From positions 36,195,499-36,259,498 of the forward strand of contig CM071568.1 in assembly GCA_036426205.1 (NCBI GenBank): DNA of 64,000 nucleotides. The letters are read 5' to 3'. Below the pieces are notes generated by a model. The model searched no databases and was not told the DNA's origin. It saw nothing but the letters and a program-made list of their open reading frames with translations. Origin of the DNA: Ascaphus truei (Eukaryota; Chordata; Amphibia; Anura; Ascaphidae). The position numbers and the translations under genes are program-made. Each line of letters starts with the position of its first letter. The first letter of the stretch is position 1. This document shows, piece after piece, positions 22,641 to 33,327 of this stretch.

Positions 22641-23795
22641 CCAAAAGCTTCTCAGAAGGAGCTTCAGAACTAAACCTGGAGAGGAAGTCTCACGCCCAGG
22701 ACACAGCCCCGCCTCAAGCAGATGGGCAAAAATGGAAGTGGACTGCAATGGAAACCCTGGCATAGTACAGAGTCTGAAAAAAGAGAAATTTAAGATGGAA
22801 AAAGAAAATTAGGTTGAAGATAACGTCAAGGGAAAGAATGAAGAAGCTGAAGGCTCTTAAAGAAAATAATAAACTTTGAAAGAGGGAAATGTTTGAAGCA
22901 GAGCACCGCTGCAGAAACCAACTGCAAGGTTGCGTACACCCTCAGTAGCTGAGGAGAAGGCAGAAAACACTGAAGACGAAAAGCTGCAGGCTGCTAAAGA
23001 GGTAAGCGCTGACAGGAATGTCTGAATACCCAGTACGTCCCCACAGAGTAGTATGAGGAGCTAAAGGCCACGCTGCCTGTTTCAGAGCATCATTGGAGGC
23101 GGCGAGCTTGATACCGGTGACTCTGTATGAGAGGGAGCGTGAGAGAGTCAGAAACTGGAGCGAGCTGGAGAGACCGAGAGGACGGTTCCATTCTCTTGAG
23201 TCAGTACACCAATGAGGAAACAGACGCAGCGGCAACCTTGACAACAAAATTAGGAGCTCCCGAATTGAGGAAACTCAAATACAGCCACCTAAGAAAGACT
23301 AGCCAAACCTACAGCTGCCCAACAGGACAAAACAGAGGAGGAGTGCAGAATCAAAGCCAGGAATCTTAGCTGAAGAAGCTGAAAAATAGGACGTTCTCTG
23401 GAAAAGGAGGTGGGGGTGCAACTTAGTCCCAAAGAAGATGAACTGGCGACTCTGTGTGTGGAGAAGAGCAGAAAACTCTAAGGCTAGTCTCCTAACTGCT
23501 CTAAAACTGTTGCCATAACACTTTGTCTATAAAAAGAGAGTGCCCGACGCAACAGAATGCTCATGATCAAGCACGCGATAAAAGACTTACGTGAAAAGTC
23601 CTCCTCGAGCGACAGAGGAGTGCTGATCTCAAGCATCTTCGGAGGAGACAAAAATAAACTGGAGAAAGGGCTCCAATCCCAGCGGGACAGGGGTTCTCTC
23701 CTCATCCACTCCATTCAAGTCACAGAAAGATCCGAATGGAGTGGAAGGATGGGCTTTGTCATGGTAAGCCCAAGCTTCTACAAACAGGGGAGGTA

Positions 23796-24395
23796 TGAAC
23801 AGGGGAATATCCCTGTTCACAAAGGTGCCTCTATACAGCAGTGTGGTGGTAACGTGGTAGCAAATTAACTAGCACCACCTGCCTGATTACAGGTAGTAGA
23901 AAAAGCCTGCCTTGAGAGAGGAAGTAACTCATCCCTAGCTCTGACTGAGAGACTGACCTTTGAGAAACAGAGCAGAGGTTCTTGAGTCCCAGGAGAGACT
24001 GACCAAAAACCCCCCAGATCTCTGGAGCTGATCGGTCTTGAGCTCTGCACGCAGCAGCTGAATTCAAGACACAGGGAAAACTAATACACCTGAAGCTGAA
24101 CAGGAAGTGAGATTTTCCCTCCAAGAAAACAGATAAGACTTTTATTCTTAAGAGAATGCTTTATATCTGCTTATTCATGTTAATGGTTTGGGGCTGCGGA
24201 ACTGCTTGACTAGGGATGTGAATTATTGCATAGTTTTTCACTAGAAATACTCCCAAGTGAATAGAAGCTTTGTTCCCCTCCCCCCCCCGTGTTTGGATAA
24301 TTTTCCTGATGAAAAGGAACAGGCACAATAAAGCCTATTATAATTTCACATTAAAAAGCCTCCTAATTGTATACCTCTGTGAACGTCCATCCACA
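23796..24395 (+). mobile_element. 3' LTR of element D
   Basis: Starts TGAACAGGGGAATATCCC and ends CCATCCACA, followed by the GTCCA target duplication. AATAAA lies at 24327-24332. Confidence 0.85.
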
Positions 24396-25214
24396 GTCCA
24401 CAAGGATATAACCCTTACATGTGGTCAGCGCTGCCACTATACTGTATTTTGGTGCTCTTGTGCGTGGGGTACCAGCCGGGTGCATCCGCACCCGGGCGCG
24501 CTGCGTCCTGCTATGGGGTGCATGGACCCAATGATGATCCGCAACTCCGGTGCTTCCACGTGGGATGGTCCCGGCATGGGATGTCCACCTCAAGGAAAGT
24601 CTCTTCCATTGGGTGGTCTGTTCCCAGACCACCAAGAGCCAGGATGCTGCTGTGTCCTGACTGTGTCCACACTACCTGCTACAGAGTCAGTTTCCCTATC
24701 TATGGGCCTGTCCTTTTAGCAGCCACAAACTGAGGGGAGTTGGGCCTAGCTGGGGCCTATCAGGGGTCTCTGGCCTAGTGCACACTCACATCCTACCCCT
24801 TCGATGTCCAGCTTTCAACTAACGTGGACTCCAGCGTGTGAATTGTATTGTTTGCTCACCAGGGGAAAAACTGTAGCCCTATTGGCTGTGAGGCATCTCA
24901 TTTTCTTCAGCCCTATGGTCTTTTGGGGGCTGTAGTCCCACAGAGCGTCTCTTCTACTGGCCGCCTACTCTGCGCATGCGCGATGCACTGCACATGTGCG
25001 CACACTCTAGACGTGTCGGTGCCCTGCTAAGGGAGCTGCCGGCGACTCGGTTATCTCCTCTGCTCCACTACCACCGCCTCTGCTCCTGCAGTTCCCCCGC
25101 ATGCCGGTAGCTGTCCCTGCCTCCCCCGCAACCTCCGGCAACACTCGCACCCCTCCACAGCAGATTGGGAGGTAAGGGGTCTGTCAGGGGAGCCCAGAGG
25201 GGGACCCAGGCTAG

Positions 25215-25818
25215 AGATGTACCCTGGCTTTGCTGGCACCAATAGCAGCAGTTGCACCCTCGTGTGCATGCATGTGCCTCGGAGACTGCAGCTGCTCAGT
25301 TTGTATTAGGAGAACAGGTTGTGGCTGAGTTGAGCTCGTAGGAGGTAATAATTCTACCTTCTTCAATGTCACTCTTTGGAAATATCTCTGTATTAGATTA
25401 AGTACAGTAGGTCAGTATGATAACTTGGTGGCTGTTGCTTCTTTTTTGGAGAGTGAGTTTCTAACGTCAGGGCCACATTTGTCAGTAGCCATCTCATCTT
25501 TGTCATCGACCTCAACTGATTCTGTCTTTGAAGTGATTGTGAGTATTTATACTTCTCTGGCCAATACAATTTGTTCTTTAAACAGATGTCTAAAATAAAC
25601 CCTAATATGATCCACACAGGACTATTACAATCTGTTATTTATCTTAGCAACTCTCCTGCCTACATACGGTACAAGTGTTTATACAATATATCAATCAACA
25701 TGTAGTTGTGCTCCAAGGAAGTTAAACAATCTAAGTACTAAACACGAAGAGAGAGCTTAATAGCAAGCAGAGCATTTCTAAAATCAGGCAATCGTAGCAA
25801 TATCAGAAAAAATATATA

Positions 25819-25865
<47 letters not shown>

Positions 25866-25896
25866 CTATTATAACAGACAAATATGTACATATGTC
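25215..25896. other. Unassigned stretch with a TA microsatellite
   Basis: No gene or family recognised. A (TA)n tract of about 50 bases lies at 25811-25861. Confidence 0.5.
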
Positions 25897-25902
25897 TTCT
25901 AG

Positions 25903-26021
25903 CGCCTCTGTGCCTCAGGCGCCAAAAAATAGATTGTAAGCTCCACGGAGCAGGGACCTGTACCTGCAAAATTTCTCTGTAAAGCGCTACGTAAAACTAG
26001 CAGCACTATACAAGAACATGC

Positions 26022-26095
<74 letters not shown>
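25903..26095 (+). mobile_element. 5'-truncated tRNA-derived SINE with long ATT tail
   Basis: It shares GATTGTAAGCTCCACGG, GCAGGGACCTGT, GTAAAGCGCT and CTATACAAGAACATGCTATT with the minus-strand SINE at 26610-26860, but lacks the tRNA-like head. Its tail has grown into an (ATT)n microsatellite (26022-26095). TTCTAG at 25897-25902 and 26096-26101 may be the target duplication. Confidence 0.75.

Positions 26096-26098
<3 letters not shown>
26022..26098. repeat. (ATT)n microsatellite grown from a SINE tail
   Basis: About 25 perfect ATT units directly continue the SINE 3' end. The reverse frame reads poly-isoleucine and is not a gene. Confidence 0.95.
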
Positions 26099-26212
26099 TA
26101 GGGTAGACAGTCATGGAACTTCCTATTATATTGCAATTTATATATTGACAATTGTATTTGCACCTGAAAATGTATTAAGTCAGCACAACTATATGCCAAT
26201 CCATCATTTATA

Positions 26213-26350
26213 CCCGAGGTGCGCAAACTGGGGGGCACGCAACATTTTCTGGGAGGGGCGCAGCACTTACAGAGGCCACTTACTCTTCAACATTTAAATT
26301 AAATGCTGGGGGAGCGAGCAAGGCCTCGTAAATCTCTCTCACCTTGGCTC
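26213..26350 (+). mobile_element. Possible hAT-type DNA transposon end
   Basis: GAGGTGCGCAAACTGGGGGGC resembles the terminal repeat typical of vertebrate hAT elements, followed by a GC-rich stretch. The opposite end and an 8-bp target duplication were not found. Confidence 0.3.
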
Positions 26351-26609
26351 CGGCGGCTTCTGGCGACACGTCCCCATGACAACACAGCGTCAAATTATGC
26401 TGCAGGATCAAATGGCAATGTGTTGCAATGGCAACGCTACATCACAAGATGTTGTGACATCCAATGTTGGCGGAGAAAAGGTAAGAGTGGCACGAGCGGG
26501 GGTGGGGGAGAGAGCGAGCAGGGGAGCGTAGACAAAAAAGTGTGTTTATACAATATTAAGATCTTATATAACTACATTATCTCCATAACCAATTATTACA
26601 TTAGTCAAA

Positions 26610-26860
26610 GATAATAATAATATAATAATAATAGCATGTTCTTGTATAGCACTGCTAGTTGTACGCAGCGCTTTACAGAGACATTTTGCAGGCACAGGTC
26701 CCTGCCCCGTGGAGCTTACAATCTATATTTTTGGTACCTGAGGCACCGGGAGATAAAGTGACTTGCCCAAGGTCACAAGGAGCCGACACCAGAATTGAAC
26801 CAGGCTCCCCTGCTTCAAACTCTCAGTGCCAGTGCAACTCACTGAGCCACTCCCTCTCCC
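26610..26860 (-). mobile_element. tRNA-derived SINE
   Basis: Minus-strand SINE with a pol III promoter in its head: A box TGGCTCAGTGAG (26849-26838) and B box GGTTCAATTC (26801-26792). A body shared with the SINE at 25903 follows, then a short ATT/AAT tail (26610-26634). The head is tRNA-like but too diverged to be a tRNA gene. Confidence 0.8.
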
Positions 26861-26932
26861 TGATATGACAATCCAGTAGGTGTACAATTTTAAGGAGAAT
26901 TTATGATTCTAATATAGACAGGTACAGTAAGT

Positions 26933-27560
26933 TTACCATCGGGAGAAAGGATATCTCTTTATGATAAGTGCAAAGTCTTTTACAGTTGATCCATAGTCTT
27001 GTTTGAGTGCAATGATTTGCTTCTTCCCAACCATAAGTCGCTGCTTTGTCTTCATTAAGCTTGTGTTATCTTCAATAGCCTTCTTCACCATATCACACTT
27101 ACATCTTCTTATATCTTCAGTTATACATTTGTAGATTGTCTTATACAGCTCTGCATATGTAATTCTTATTCTTGTTTCTTTGGCTTGCTTGATGTCTTGC
27201 CATCTCTTCATTACTTGTTTTTATCTCATCAGATATATTCTTATCCTGTTTTTTGTTAGTAATTCCTCACGTTTTTTCTGCATTTTAAACTACAATCTTC
27301 CTTATCTTTTGTTAAAGTGTCCCCATGCCTTTTGAGCAAGCTCAAGCGATTTTTCAGTCCAAGTTGAAATTCTCTGCTGTTATTATTGAGGTTATTGATG
27401 TTGATTGTTTTTGTCTTCTTTTTAATCAGTTTTCTTCTTTCCAACTTCTCATTCAGATATAATCTATAGTGAACCAATCAGTGATCACTCCTTGTGTCAA
27501 AACAGTTAAGAACTGTGCAGTATTCAATCACATGTTTCTTGTTAGGAGATAGTCAATTTC
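26933..27560 (-). pseudogene. RTE-like LINE: endonuclease end and linker
   Basis: Read on the minus strand, it holds the end of an APE-type endonuclease (NEIDYLL, then the SDH motif as SDHRLV... near 27480). After this comes the linker typical of RTE-like elements: LERRKLIKKK near 27430, EFQLGLKNR near 27360, ITYAELYKTI near 27150, KKQIIALK near 27020. Frames 27477-27256 and 27211-26933 are separated by stops. The LINE continues upstream at 28269-28339 after a 694-base insertion. No reverse transcriptase is present. Confidence 0.7.
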
Positions 27561-28282
27561 ATTCTTGACTCCATATAATAATTTTAAGAACTGTGCTTCT
27601 AAATATAATAAAAGTGTCAAGTGCAACCGGAATAAACAATACAAAATAGAAACAAAAAGTGCTATACAATAAACTCTTAATCTAAAAGAAATTCTCACAT
27701 TCTCAGTAATTTCCCTGCTGCCTTGTTAATGTTACTGTCACCCAAAAGTAAAAGAATAAAATGTAGAAAGTAGAGAAAAATCTATGATGCAAAGAGCAAC
27801 AAAATACACTGCAATCTAATTGAAAATAGTGTGTGCTTCCCCACTCCAAAGTAATAAATTCACAACATGATTTGTTTGTTTGTTTAAGCGTAGTATTTAT
27901 AAGGAAAGGGCTCCTCCTTGTAAGGACTCAAAGGAAGAAAAAGTGCAAATAGTATAATACAGTTCAATGTAAAAAAAGTTTTTTAAAAAAAGCTGTGCAT
28001 ATGCACTTACAATATTTTAGATAAAAACCAGGATAGGAGATTCGGTTCTCTTGCTTCAAGGTACTTCGTCCCATCTCAGTTCCTCATCTACAAACACCCT
28101 ACTCATTTCGACGAGATTTTGTAAGCATCACCGCTAAATATCATGCTCAAATAAAGGCATTATTTCGTCAGTTTATTATTTTGGAGTGGGGAAGCACACA
28201 CTATTTTTAATTTGTATGAACTATGTTTTGTTTTCTCTTTATGTCATTGGTTCTCTATTTACTACATAATTCTTGACTCCAT
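27561..28282. mobile_element. Insertion with 14-bp target duplication inside the LINE
   Basis: ATTCTTGACTCCAT occurs at 27561-27574 and 28269-28282, and removing one copy plus the 694 bases between restores the LINE endonuclease reading. Inside, 27826-27854 and 28169-28202 are inverted copies (core GTGTGCTTCCCCACTCCAAA). Near 28105 is a TTTCGACGAGATTTTG module resembling the GAAAC hairpin seen elsewhere in the window. A 14-bp duplication points to LINE-style target-primed insertion, although the inner inverted repeat looks like a DNA transposon. Confidence 0.65.
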
Positions 28283-28339
28283 TTGGTCCATTCCATGTCC
28301 ATTTTCTGTATTGATTTTTCTTGAAGAATGAATTAATTA
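28269..28339 (-). pseudogene. RTE-like LINE endonuclease fragment
   Basis: The minus strand codes INSFFKKNQYRKWTWNGPNGVKN, part of the APE endonuclease just upstream of the NEIDYLL piece at 27560. The fragment stops at 28340, where LTR C begins. Confidence 0.7.
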
Positions 28340-29401
28340 TGTAGCCAAGTCCCCTGGCTATCATTTTTTCTTTGGCCCTAACTGTATAAGCCCTGTTAGA
28401 CACAGGCACTATGGGGGATAACTCTCTCATAGAGGACTAGCTTGTGGTTGCACCATGGCTACACTATTTCTGTATCCAGGGGCTGGCCTAACAACAACCA
28501 GAGAGTGTCATCCCTGGGTGGTATACGGGCTGGGTCACATTCCCATGATGGGATGCCTGTCAGTATCAGACCTGCCCTGTTATGGGGTAGGATTACAAGC
28601 CCCTCCCCTGTGGTAAAAAAGCTGGCACTCTCCAAGATGTCAAGAATTCTCTTCCCTCCCCCTGTGGAGTGGAAACACATACCCTTTATCCCATCAGGGG
28701 GTAAAGGAGCTGAGAAGGGGTCATCAGGGCCTCAAGCCCTATGGGTACTTCTTCAGGGAGTGTGCCTGTCATGACTATTTGTAGGATAAAAGAAGAAAAA
28801 AAAATGAGAATGAATTTGTGAGTACCCCATTCATTGAACTGTTTGCTGCTACATTGTTCATCACTAGGGGATTTGTCTGGCATTTCGGGGGTCTGCTGGT
28901 TCCCATCGGGGGACCTCATGATCATCGTGGTCAGCCTATCCCTGTTCTATGTGAGTGCCTTAGGGGCATTACTCATTACAGCTACAGCTTGCTTGGTGTT
29001 TAAAGTTCTGGACTCCGGTATGGATAAGGTTAATATTGTTGCCTCTGTGTGATGTACGCGTGTCTATTAGGCTAGTAGCGCCGAACATTGAGGTTCATTC
29101 CTCTATCTGCTACCATGACTACATGTATGCTGCTAATAAAGACCCAGTTGAATCCATCTGTTGTGGCTACTTGACTGGGCCACTACCTGAGTTGCCAGTG
29201 CTGACCATCCTGGCTGCACCAGGATCGTCACCAGTTGGAGGCACTGTGCTATAAGGATCATCACTAACAGCCTGTCCTGATGCCTACCCATACCATCGAG
29301 GAGTTCTCAGGGCCTTCTGTTCTACCTAACAGGTATGCACCAGAACCAGAATACACCGGTAGCTATATGATCTCAGTTAGTGGGGGGGAAAAGGTGCTAC
29401 A
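28340..29401 (+). mobile_element. LTR C, superfamily relative of LTR A and B
   Basis: Starts TGTAGCCAAGTCCCC and ends GGGGGGGAAAAGGTGCTACA, the same start and end pattern as LTR A. AATAAA lies at 29135-29140. It is followed by a primer-binding-like site. Length 1.06 kb. It cuts into the LINE endonuclease, so it is younger than the LINE. Confidence 0.65.
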
Positions 29402-29421
29402 TTTGGAGGCTCTGCTGAGAT
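29402..29421 (+). promoter_or_regulatory. Primer-binding site, tRNA-Thr-like (element C)
   Basis: TTTGGAGGCTCTGCTGAGAT follows LTR C directly and matches the site after LTR3 of the 6-19 kb array at nearly every base. Confidence 0.5.
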
Positions 29422-30407
29422 AGCATTAGGACAGGCATTTGCAGCAAACAAGGAAAGGAGGTACTCTCATACTATGCCAAGTCAGAGGGCCCATGGGTGT
29501 AGTGTCCATAAGGGACCCTATGGAATCTTGAGGACTGAACTCCCTGCCAAAATAGAGCCTTCGACATGGACCCCTCCTCTCCAAGTTACATGCACGTGCA
29601 GTGTGTGTGTAATCAGTATTACAATGAAGAGATGCAGGGGCAGTTGCGCAGAGGCTTCACCGAAGGGAACTGTGGCCTGTGCCATGCAGTATTATCATCT
29701 GAATTAAGTATAAGTGCACAGACATCAAGTAGGGGTGCTTTGCCTTCAAGCAGCCAATGACCTCTGTTTGAGGAGCAGCGGTTATACTATGGTTGTCCCT
29801 TCTTGGGGGATGCCATGTGGCAATATCATTGCTAAGCAGAGGCGTGGGGGTAGTGTCTCAAGGGCTCCACCCGAGGAAACTACGGCCTGCACTTGTGCTG
29901 TTCATTACTAAGAAGAGGTATGGGGTAGTGTCTCAAGGGCTCCACCCGAGGAAAATACGACCTACTCCATACGTTCTATTCTGTGTGAGCAGGCAGGTAT
30001 CCGAGATGGGGCGCTTGATCCACAGGCAGCCTAGACCTCCGTTTAAGGAGCTGCAGCCATACTAAAGCAGTCCCCGCCAAAGGGAGCTGCATTCTGTTCT
30101 GTGCCGTTGCAAAATATCGGTTCCTGACGAAAAGGGAGAACCACGAGTCAGTTTGCAATAGATTTGCAAGCTCTTCTGGAATTGGTGCAAAATGCAGAGA
30201 CCACACCTCTTTCTCCCTTCTGCATAGGACGCCTCGATCCACCAGTGGAGATAGTGCGTGGCTAGCGCTGGACCTGACCAGATGCGAGGAGCTCAGACGC
30301 ACATGGAGCATTGGTGCAGTATAGACGCATGCTGAGCTGCTCATCTGACGGTCATACCTAGAAGAGACAGAAGTACTCCAAGGGATATCCTTCAAGATAA
30401 CTTTCAA
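29422..30407 (+). mobile_element. Internal remnant of element C with short tandem units
   Basis: No retroviral domain is recognisable. A unit of about 85 bases (GTAGTGTCTCAAGGGCTCCA, CCCGAGGAAA) occurs near 29850 and 29935, with a diverged relative near 29648 (CAGAGGCTTCACCGAAGG). Short frames at 29566-29760 code Cys-rich peptides (CVC...CGLCH) that hint at a decayed Cys motif. The 3' LTR was not found. Confidence 0.4.
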
Positions 30408-30888
30408 ACAGCGGCGAGATACACAGTGGCGTTCTCTTGGAAAAAGACACTACCCCCCCTCCAAGCAGACGGTTAAGAGAAGAGTGAATGAAGTGATGTT
30501 GATGGAGAGACTAACAGCATTCCTCAAGCGCAAAACTGAGGAACACTATAAGGTCTGGGAACCTTGGCTGAGCCACTGATCCAGTCCCAATAACCCCGCC
30601 CGGAAAATCTAGCTTTCTATACAGATAGATGGCCTGCAGCAACTGAGGTGGAGACAATACCCCTCCCTTCCCATCCTCCCCTCCCCCTCTTCTTTCCCTC
30701 TCTTTTTAAGACCTCTCCCTTACTGGGCTGCTACGTGGCCCGGAGGTCCCGCCTCTCTTGGCGATATCCTTTTCTATCCTATATGTTGAAAAATCCATTT
30801 TATATTAGGATGTTGTAACTTGTAATATGCCTGTAACTCTGTATACTCCCTAATAAAAATGTTTGGGAAAAAAAAAGATAACTTTCAA
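30394..30888 (+). mobile_element. 5'-truncated L1/Tx1-type LINE tail
   Basis: The target duplication AAGATAACTTTCAA is at 30394-30407 and 30875-30888. The insert ends with AATAAAAATG and an A tail. Near its 5' side it codes the last residues of ORF2 (NEVMLMERLTAFLKRKT, EPWLSH, stop at 30577-30579), then a pyrimidine-rich 3' UTR (30655-30720). The frame is intact in this short piece. Confidence 0.85.
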
Positions 30889-31419
30889 GGCACTCTACTC
30901 TCACAAAGTCATGTGAGTAGTGACATTGTCCATCTGATACCATTTCTGTATCAAACCCTATATTGGATTTGTTACATTGTTGCAATATGTATATATATTT
31001 TATATAATGTATGATTTCGCAGTCCCCGAACGACACCATTTTTGCTCTTTCTAATGAGCTTTAATACTCCACTATGTTGTTTCTCCATATCTTATGCAAT
31101 CATTATTCCAGGTCCAGCTGGGCGTGCGCGCGATCCGGTGACGTCAGGAATGCGATCCGACAAAGCGGCATGTGAACTGCAGGCAGGAGGCAGCCGGAGG
31201 AGACAGAGAGGCATGGTAGAGGTGTGGCCATGAGCGGTTCGCCCTCATTGGCTGAACCGCTCATGTGATGCGGCCGTCGTCTGCTGAGAACAAAATCCCA
31301 GGTCTCTTCTCCTGTCTGCCTCCTTGCAGATCCAGTCTGCACGCACATTGAGCTACGTATGTACATATTCTTTGTATTCTACCAATTTGTTTTTGAGCCA
31401 CCCCGGCGCACAGAATTGC
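30889..31419. other. Unassigned stretch with a hairpin
   Basis: An AT-rich part is followed from 31100 by a GC-rich, LTR-like part. CATGAGCGGTTC (31229-31240) and GAACCGCTCATG (31254-31265) form a perfect 12-bp stem around a 13-base loop. No coding domain is seen. Confidence 0.45.
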
Positions 31420-31509
31420 GTGGCCTGCCGTTTTCTGTATAATCATGGCCTTATTAATGATGAAGCCTACTCCACTGTTTATGCCATTATCTGTAGCTCT
31501 GTAATACAA
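31420..31509 (-). pseudogene. RTE-like LINE endonuclease fragment (upstream part)
   Basis: The minus strand codes NSGVGFIINKAMIIQ, matching the GVGFIINK region of RTE-type endonucleases. It lies upstream of, and on the same strand as, the fragments at 28339 and 27560. It is probably the same LINE, opened up by element C. Confidence 0.45.
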
Positions 31510-31546
31510 TTAGTGTCTGCTTTTGCTCTCAATGAGGCCTTCATGT

Positions 31547-32549
31547 TGTAAGGAATCCACGCCTCAGTTTGCTGTTTGCCTTGCCTTGCGTAGACCTGTG
31601 CAGCCCCGGAACACTGCTCCTGATCTTTGCTGCAGCTCCACCCTGTGTTCACTCATTAAAGCAGTGCTGCCACACGCCCCTTCTGCTATTGGTTCACTGA
31701 CCTTTAAAGACACCTTTCCCCACAATGCTTCCCTGCCGAGCATAACCCTTCCTGGTTTTCACAAGTGTTCTGCCACAAGCCCTATGGCTTGGCTCTGTTG
31801 TGTTCTAATCTCTCAAGTTCTATTCCTTAGTTCACGCAAAGGTCTGTTCCTGTCTCCTGTGCTGAAGTGGAGAACTCTCCTTGTTGACTTCAGCTTCCTG
31901 TTTCCTGAGACCAGCTGCTAGTCTCACGCAGCGGTCTGTTCCTGTCTCCTGTGCTGAAGTGGAGTACTCTCCATGTTGACTTCAGCTCCCTGTTTCCTGA
32001 GACCGTCTGCTAGTCTCACGCAGCGTTCTTTCCTGTCTCCTGTGCTGAAGTGAGGGTCCCCCAAGTGGTTGTCTTCAGCTCCCTGGTTCCTGGGGCCTGC
32101 TGCTTATTCTCCATAGCAGAGGCCATGTCCTGGTTCCTGCGCTGAAGCGGAGGATTCTCCAGCCCATTCAGGACTCTTGCACTGAAGCACTGATTTACCA
32201 GTGCTGCCAGGTGGTGTGCCCACTCAGTCTGCCTACCCTTTCCTGAGACTAGTACCATGCCATGGTCACTGCATGCACAGAGTCCACTCCCACGCTCATG
32301 CTCCTAAGCTGAAGTGGTGAACCCTGACTACCTTGTTGCCGAACTCCTGCTTGAACAACGTTTACCCTGATGTCTCCAGTCCTGACCCTGGCTTGTTCAC
32401 TGACGATGCTGCCTTCTCCAGTCATGACCCTGTTACTTACGACTACGAACTTCGTAATCCGATCAGCCTTTGCGTCTAAGGTCGGTGCTTTTACAACCCC
32501 ACCTCAGCCACGCTTCCGACCCAGGTTTGTGGCGAGCACAACCGTGACA
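31547..32549 (+). mobile_element. Ty3/gypsy LTR G with internal ~90-bp tandem units
   Basis: Starts TGTAAGGAATCCACGCC (compare gypsy-1, TGTAAGGAATCGGGG) and ends GTTTGTGGCGAGCACAACCGTGACA-like, the end pattern of gypsy-1 and gypsy-2. Between about 31826 and 32100 a unit of about 90 bases (GGTCTGTTCCTGTCTCC, GTGCTGAAGTGGAG, GACTTCAGCT) is repeated three times. An ATG follows one base after the LTR. Confidence 0.65.
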
Positions 32550-32584
32550 CATGTCTTCTTCTAATTTTACTTTGGCCAACAATA

Positions 32585-33327
32585 TTCCTGTAGCCAGGGC
32601 TGGTTCTTGGCTACCAGTCTGCCCTCCCTTGCAGTATGTCCTGGTAAGAGCAGACCTTCCAGTACCTATCATGAGTTTTCTCATTACCAGGTGTACTCTT
32701 GTGTGGCGGAGGAGGTGAACCTAGCCTGGGTTCTACCACAATCCTGGGTCAGACTTGGGCCCTCCTCCTGCTGTACTTAAGGGGATTTCTGCCCAAATTT
32801 AGTCAGTGCCTCCCAACTTGAGAGAGGCAGGTCCACACACGGTTGCCTGAATACTGGCCTGCCCTGTTCCTCTTACCATTGGGGGTGATGTGTACCTTTC
32901 CACTGATCCTGATGGAGGATCAGGGAACAGCAAGGACTGCGTGCGGGGCCCTTGACCTGTAGTGCAGGTCCAGGACCACCTCACAGCTGATACCAACCCA
33001 GAGATTGCATTGGGCAGAACCTGCCGGGACTGCCTTGAGCTGAACAGAATAAACCGTTCCAGTTATTATACTCCTGCCTGGTGGTGTGATCTTTCTGGGG
33101 AGGAGAGAGATTGTGGTTCTACATAGATCGCCTCCATCCATATGGACTGCGCAGATGGAGGCACTGTACCACTAGAGATCTTTGTCGGGTATGTACCCGA
33201 AGCCTGTCCTGGGTCCCCACAACAGCAGACAACGACTCACGCCCTCCTGCTTACCAACAGGTAGCGTTCACCACACACGCTGTATAGCAGATTCTCCTAG
33301 AGACCAGAGGAAACACCATAACATTCC
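32585..33327 (+). mobile_element. Solo LTR B, copy 1
   Basis: LTR 32589-33323, starting TGTAGCCAGGGCTGG and ending CACCATAACA, flanked by TTCC at 32585-32588 and 33324-33327. It has AATAAACCGTTCC near 33046. It inserted just downstream of LTR G. Confidence 0.85.

Larger units (their letters stand above)
20154..24400 (+). mobile_element. LTR retroelement D, complete with target duplication
   Basis: Two LTRs of about 600 bases (20159-20762 and 23796-24395) bracket 3.0 kb of internal sequence. GTCCA occurs at 20154-20158 and 24396-24400, a 5-bp target duplication. A polypurine tract (AAACAGGGGAGG, 23782-23793) precedes the 3' LTR. There is no recognisable protease, RT or integrase, so D is non-autonomous. 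It inserted into LTR E and is therefore younger. Confidence 0.85.
19775..25214 (-). mobile_element. LTR E, family A relative, split by element D
   Basis: Read on the minus strand, the parts 25214-24401 and 20158-19775 follow family A LTRs block by block. Shared blocks are the GCATGCGC region (~24975), GGGACTACAG (~24930), AGCCAATAGGG (~24880), GATAGGCCCC (~24760), TGGAGGCGCTG (~19910), GAGGCTCAGACCTCCTGTGAGCC (~19850-19872) and the terminal GGGGGAAAGTGCACTACA. The interruption, 20159-24400, is element D plus its target duplication. Without D the LTR is about 1.2 kb. The right-hand edge is approximate. Confidence 0.6.

Noticed and set aside
24846..25030. Apparent plus-strand polypurine tract and LTR start (CACCAGGGGAAAAAC, then TGTAGCCC)
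   Set aside because: The same stretch aligns on the minus strand with the inside of family A LTRs (AGCCAATAGGG, GGGACTACAG, GCATGCGC in order), so the plus-strand resemblance is coincidental.
25899..26114. Poly-isoleucine reading frame on the minus strand
   Set aside because: It is the reverse reading of the (ATT)n microsatellite.
26792..26860. tRNA gene from the A and B boxes
   Set aside because: No cloverleaf or anticodon arm can be drawn, and a SINE body and tail follow.
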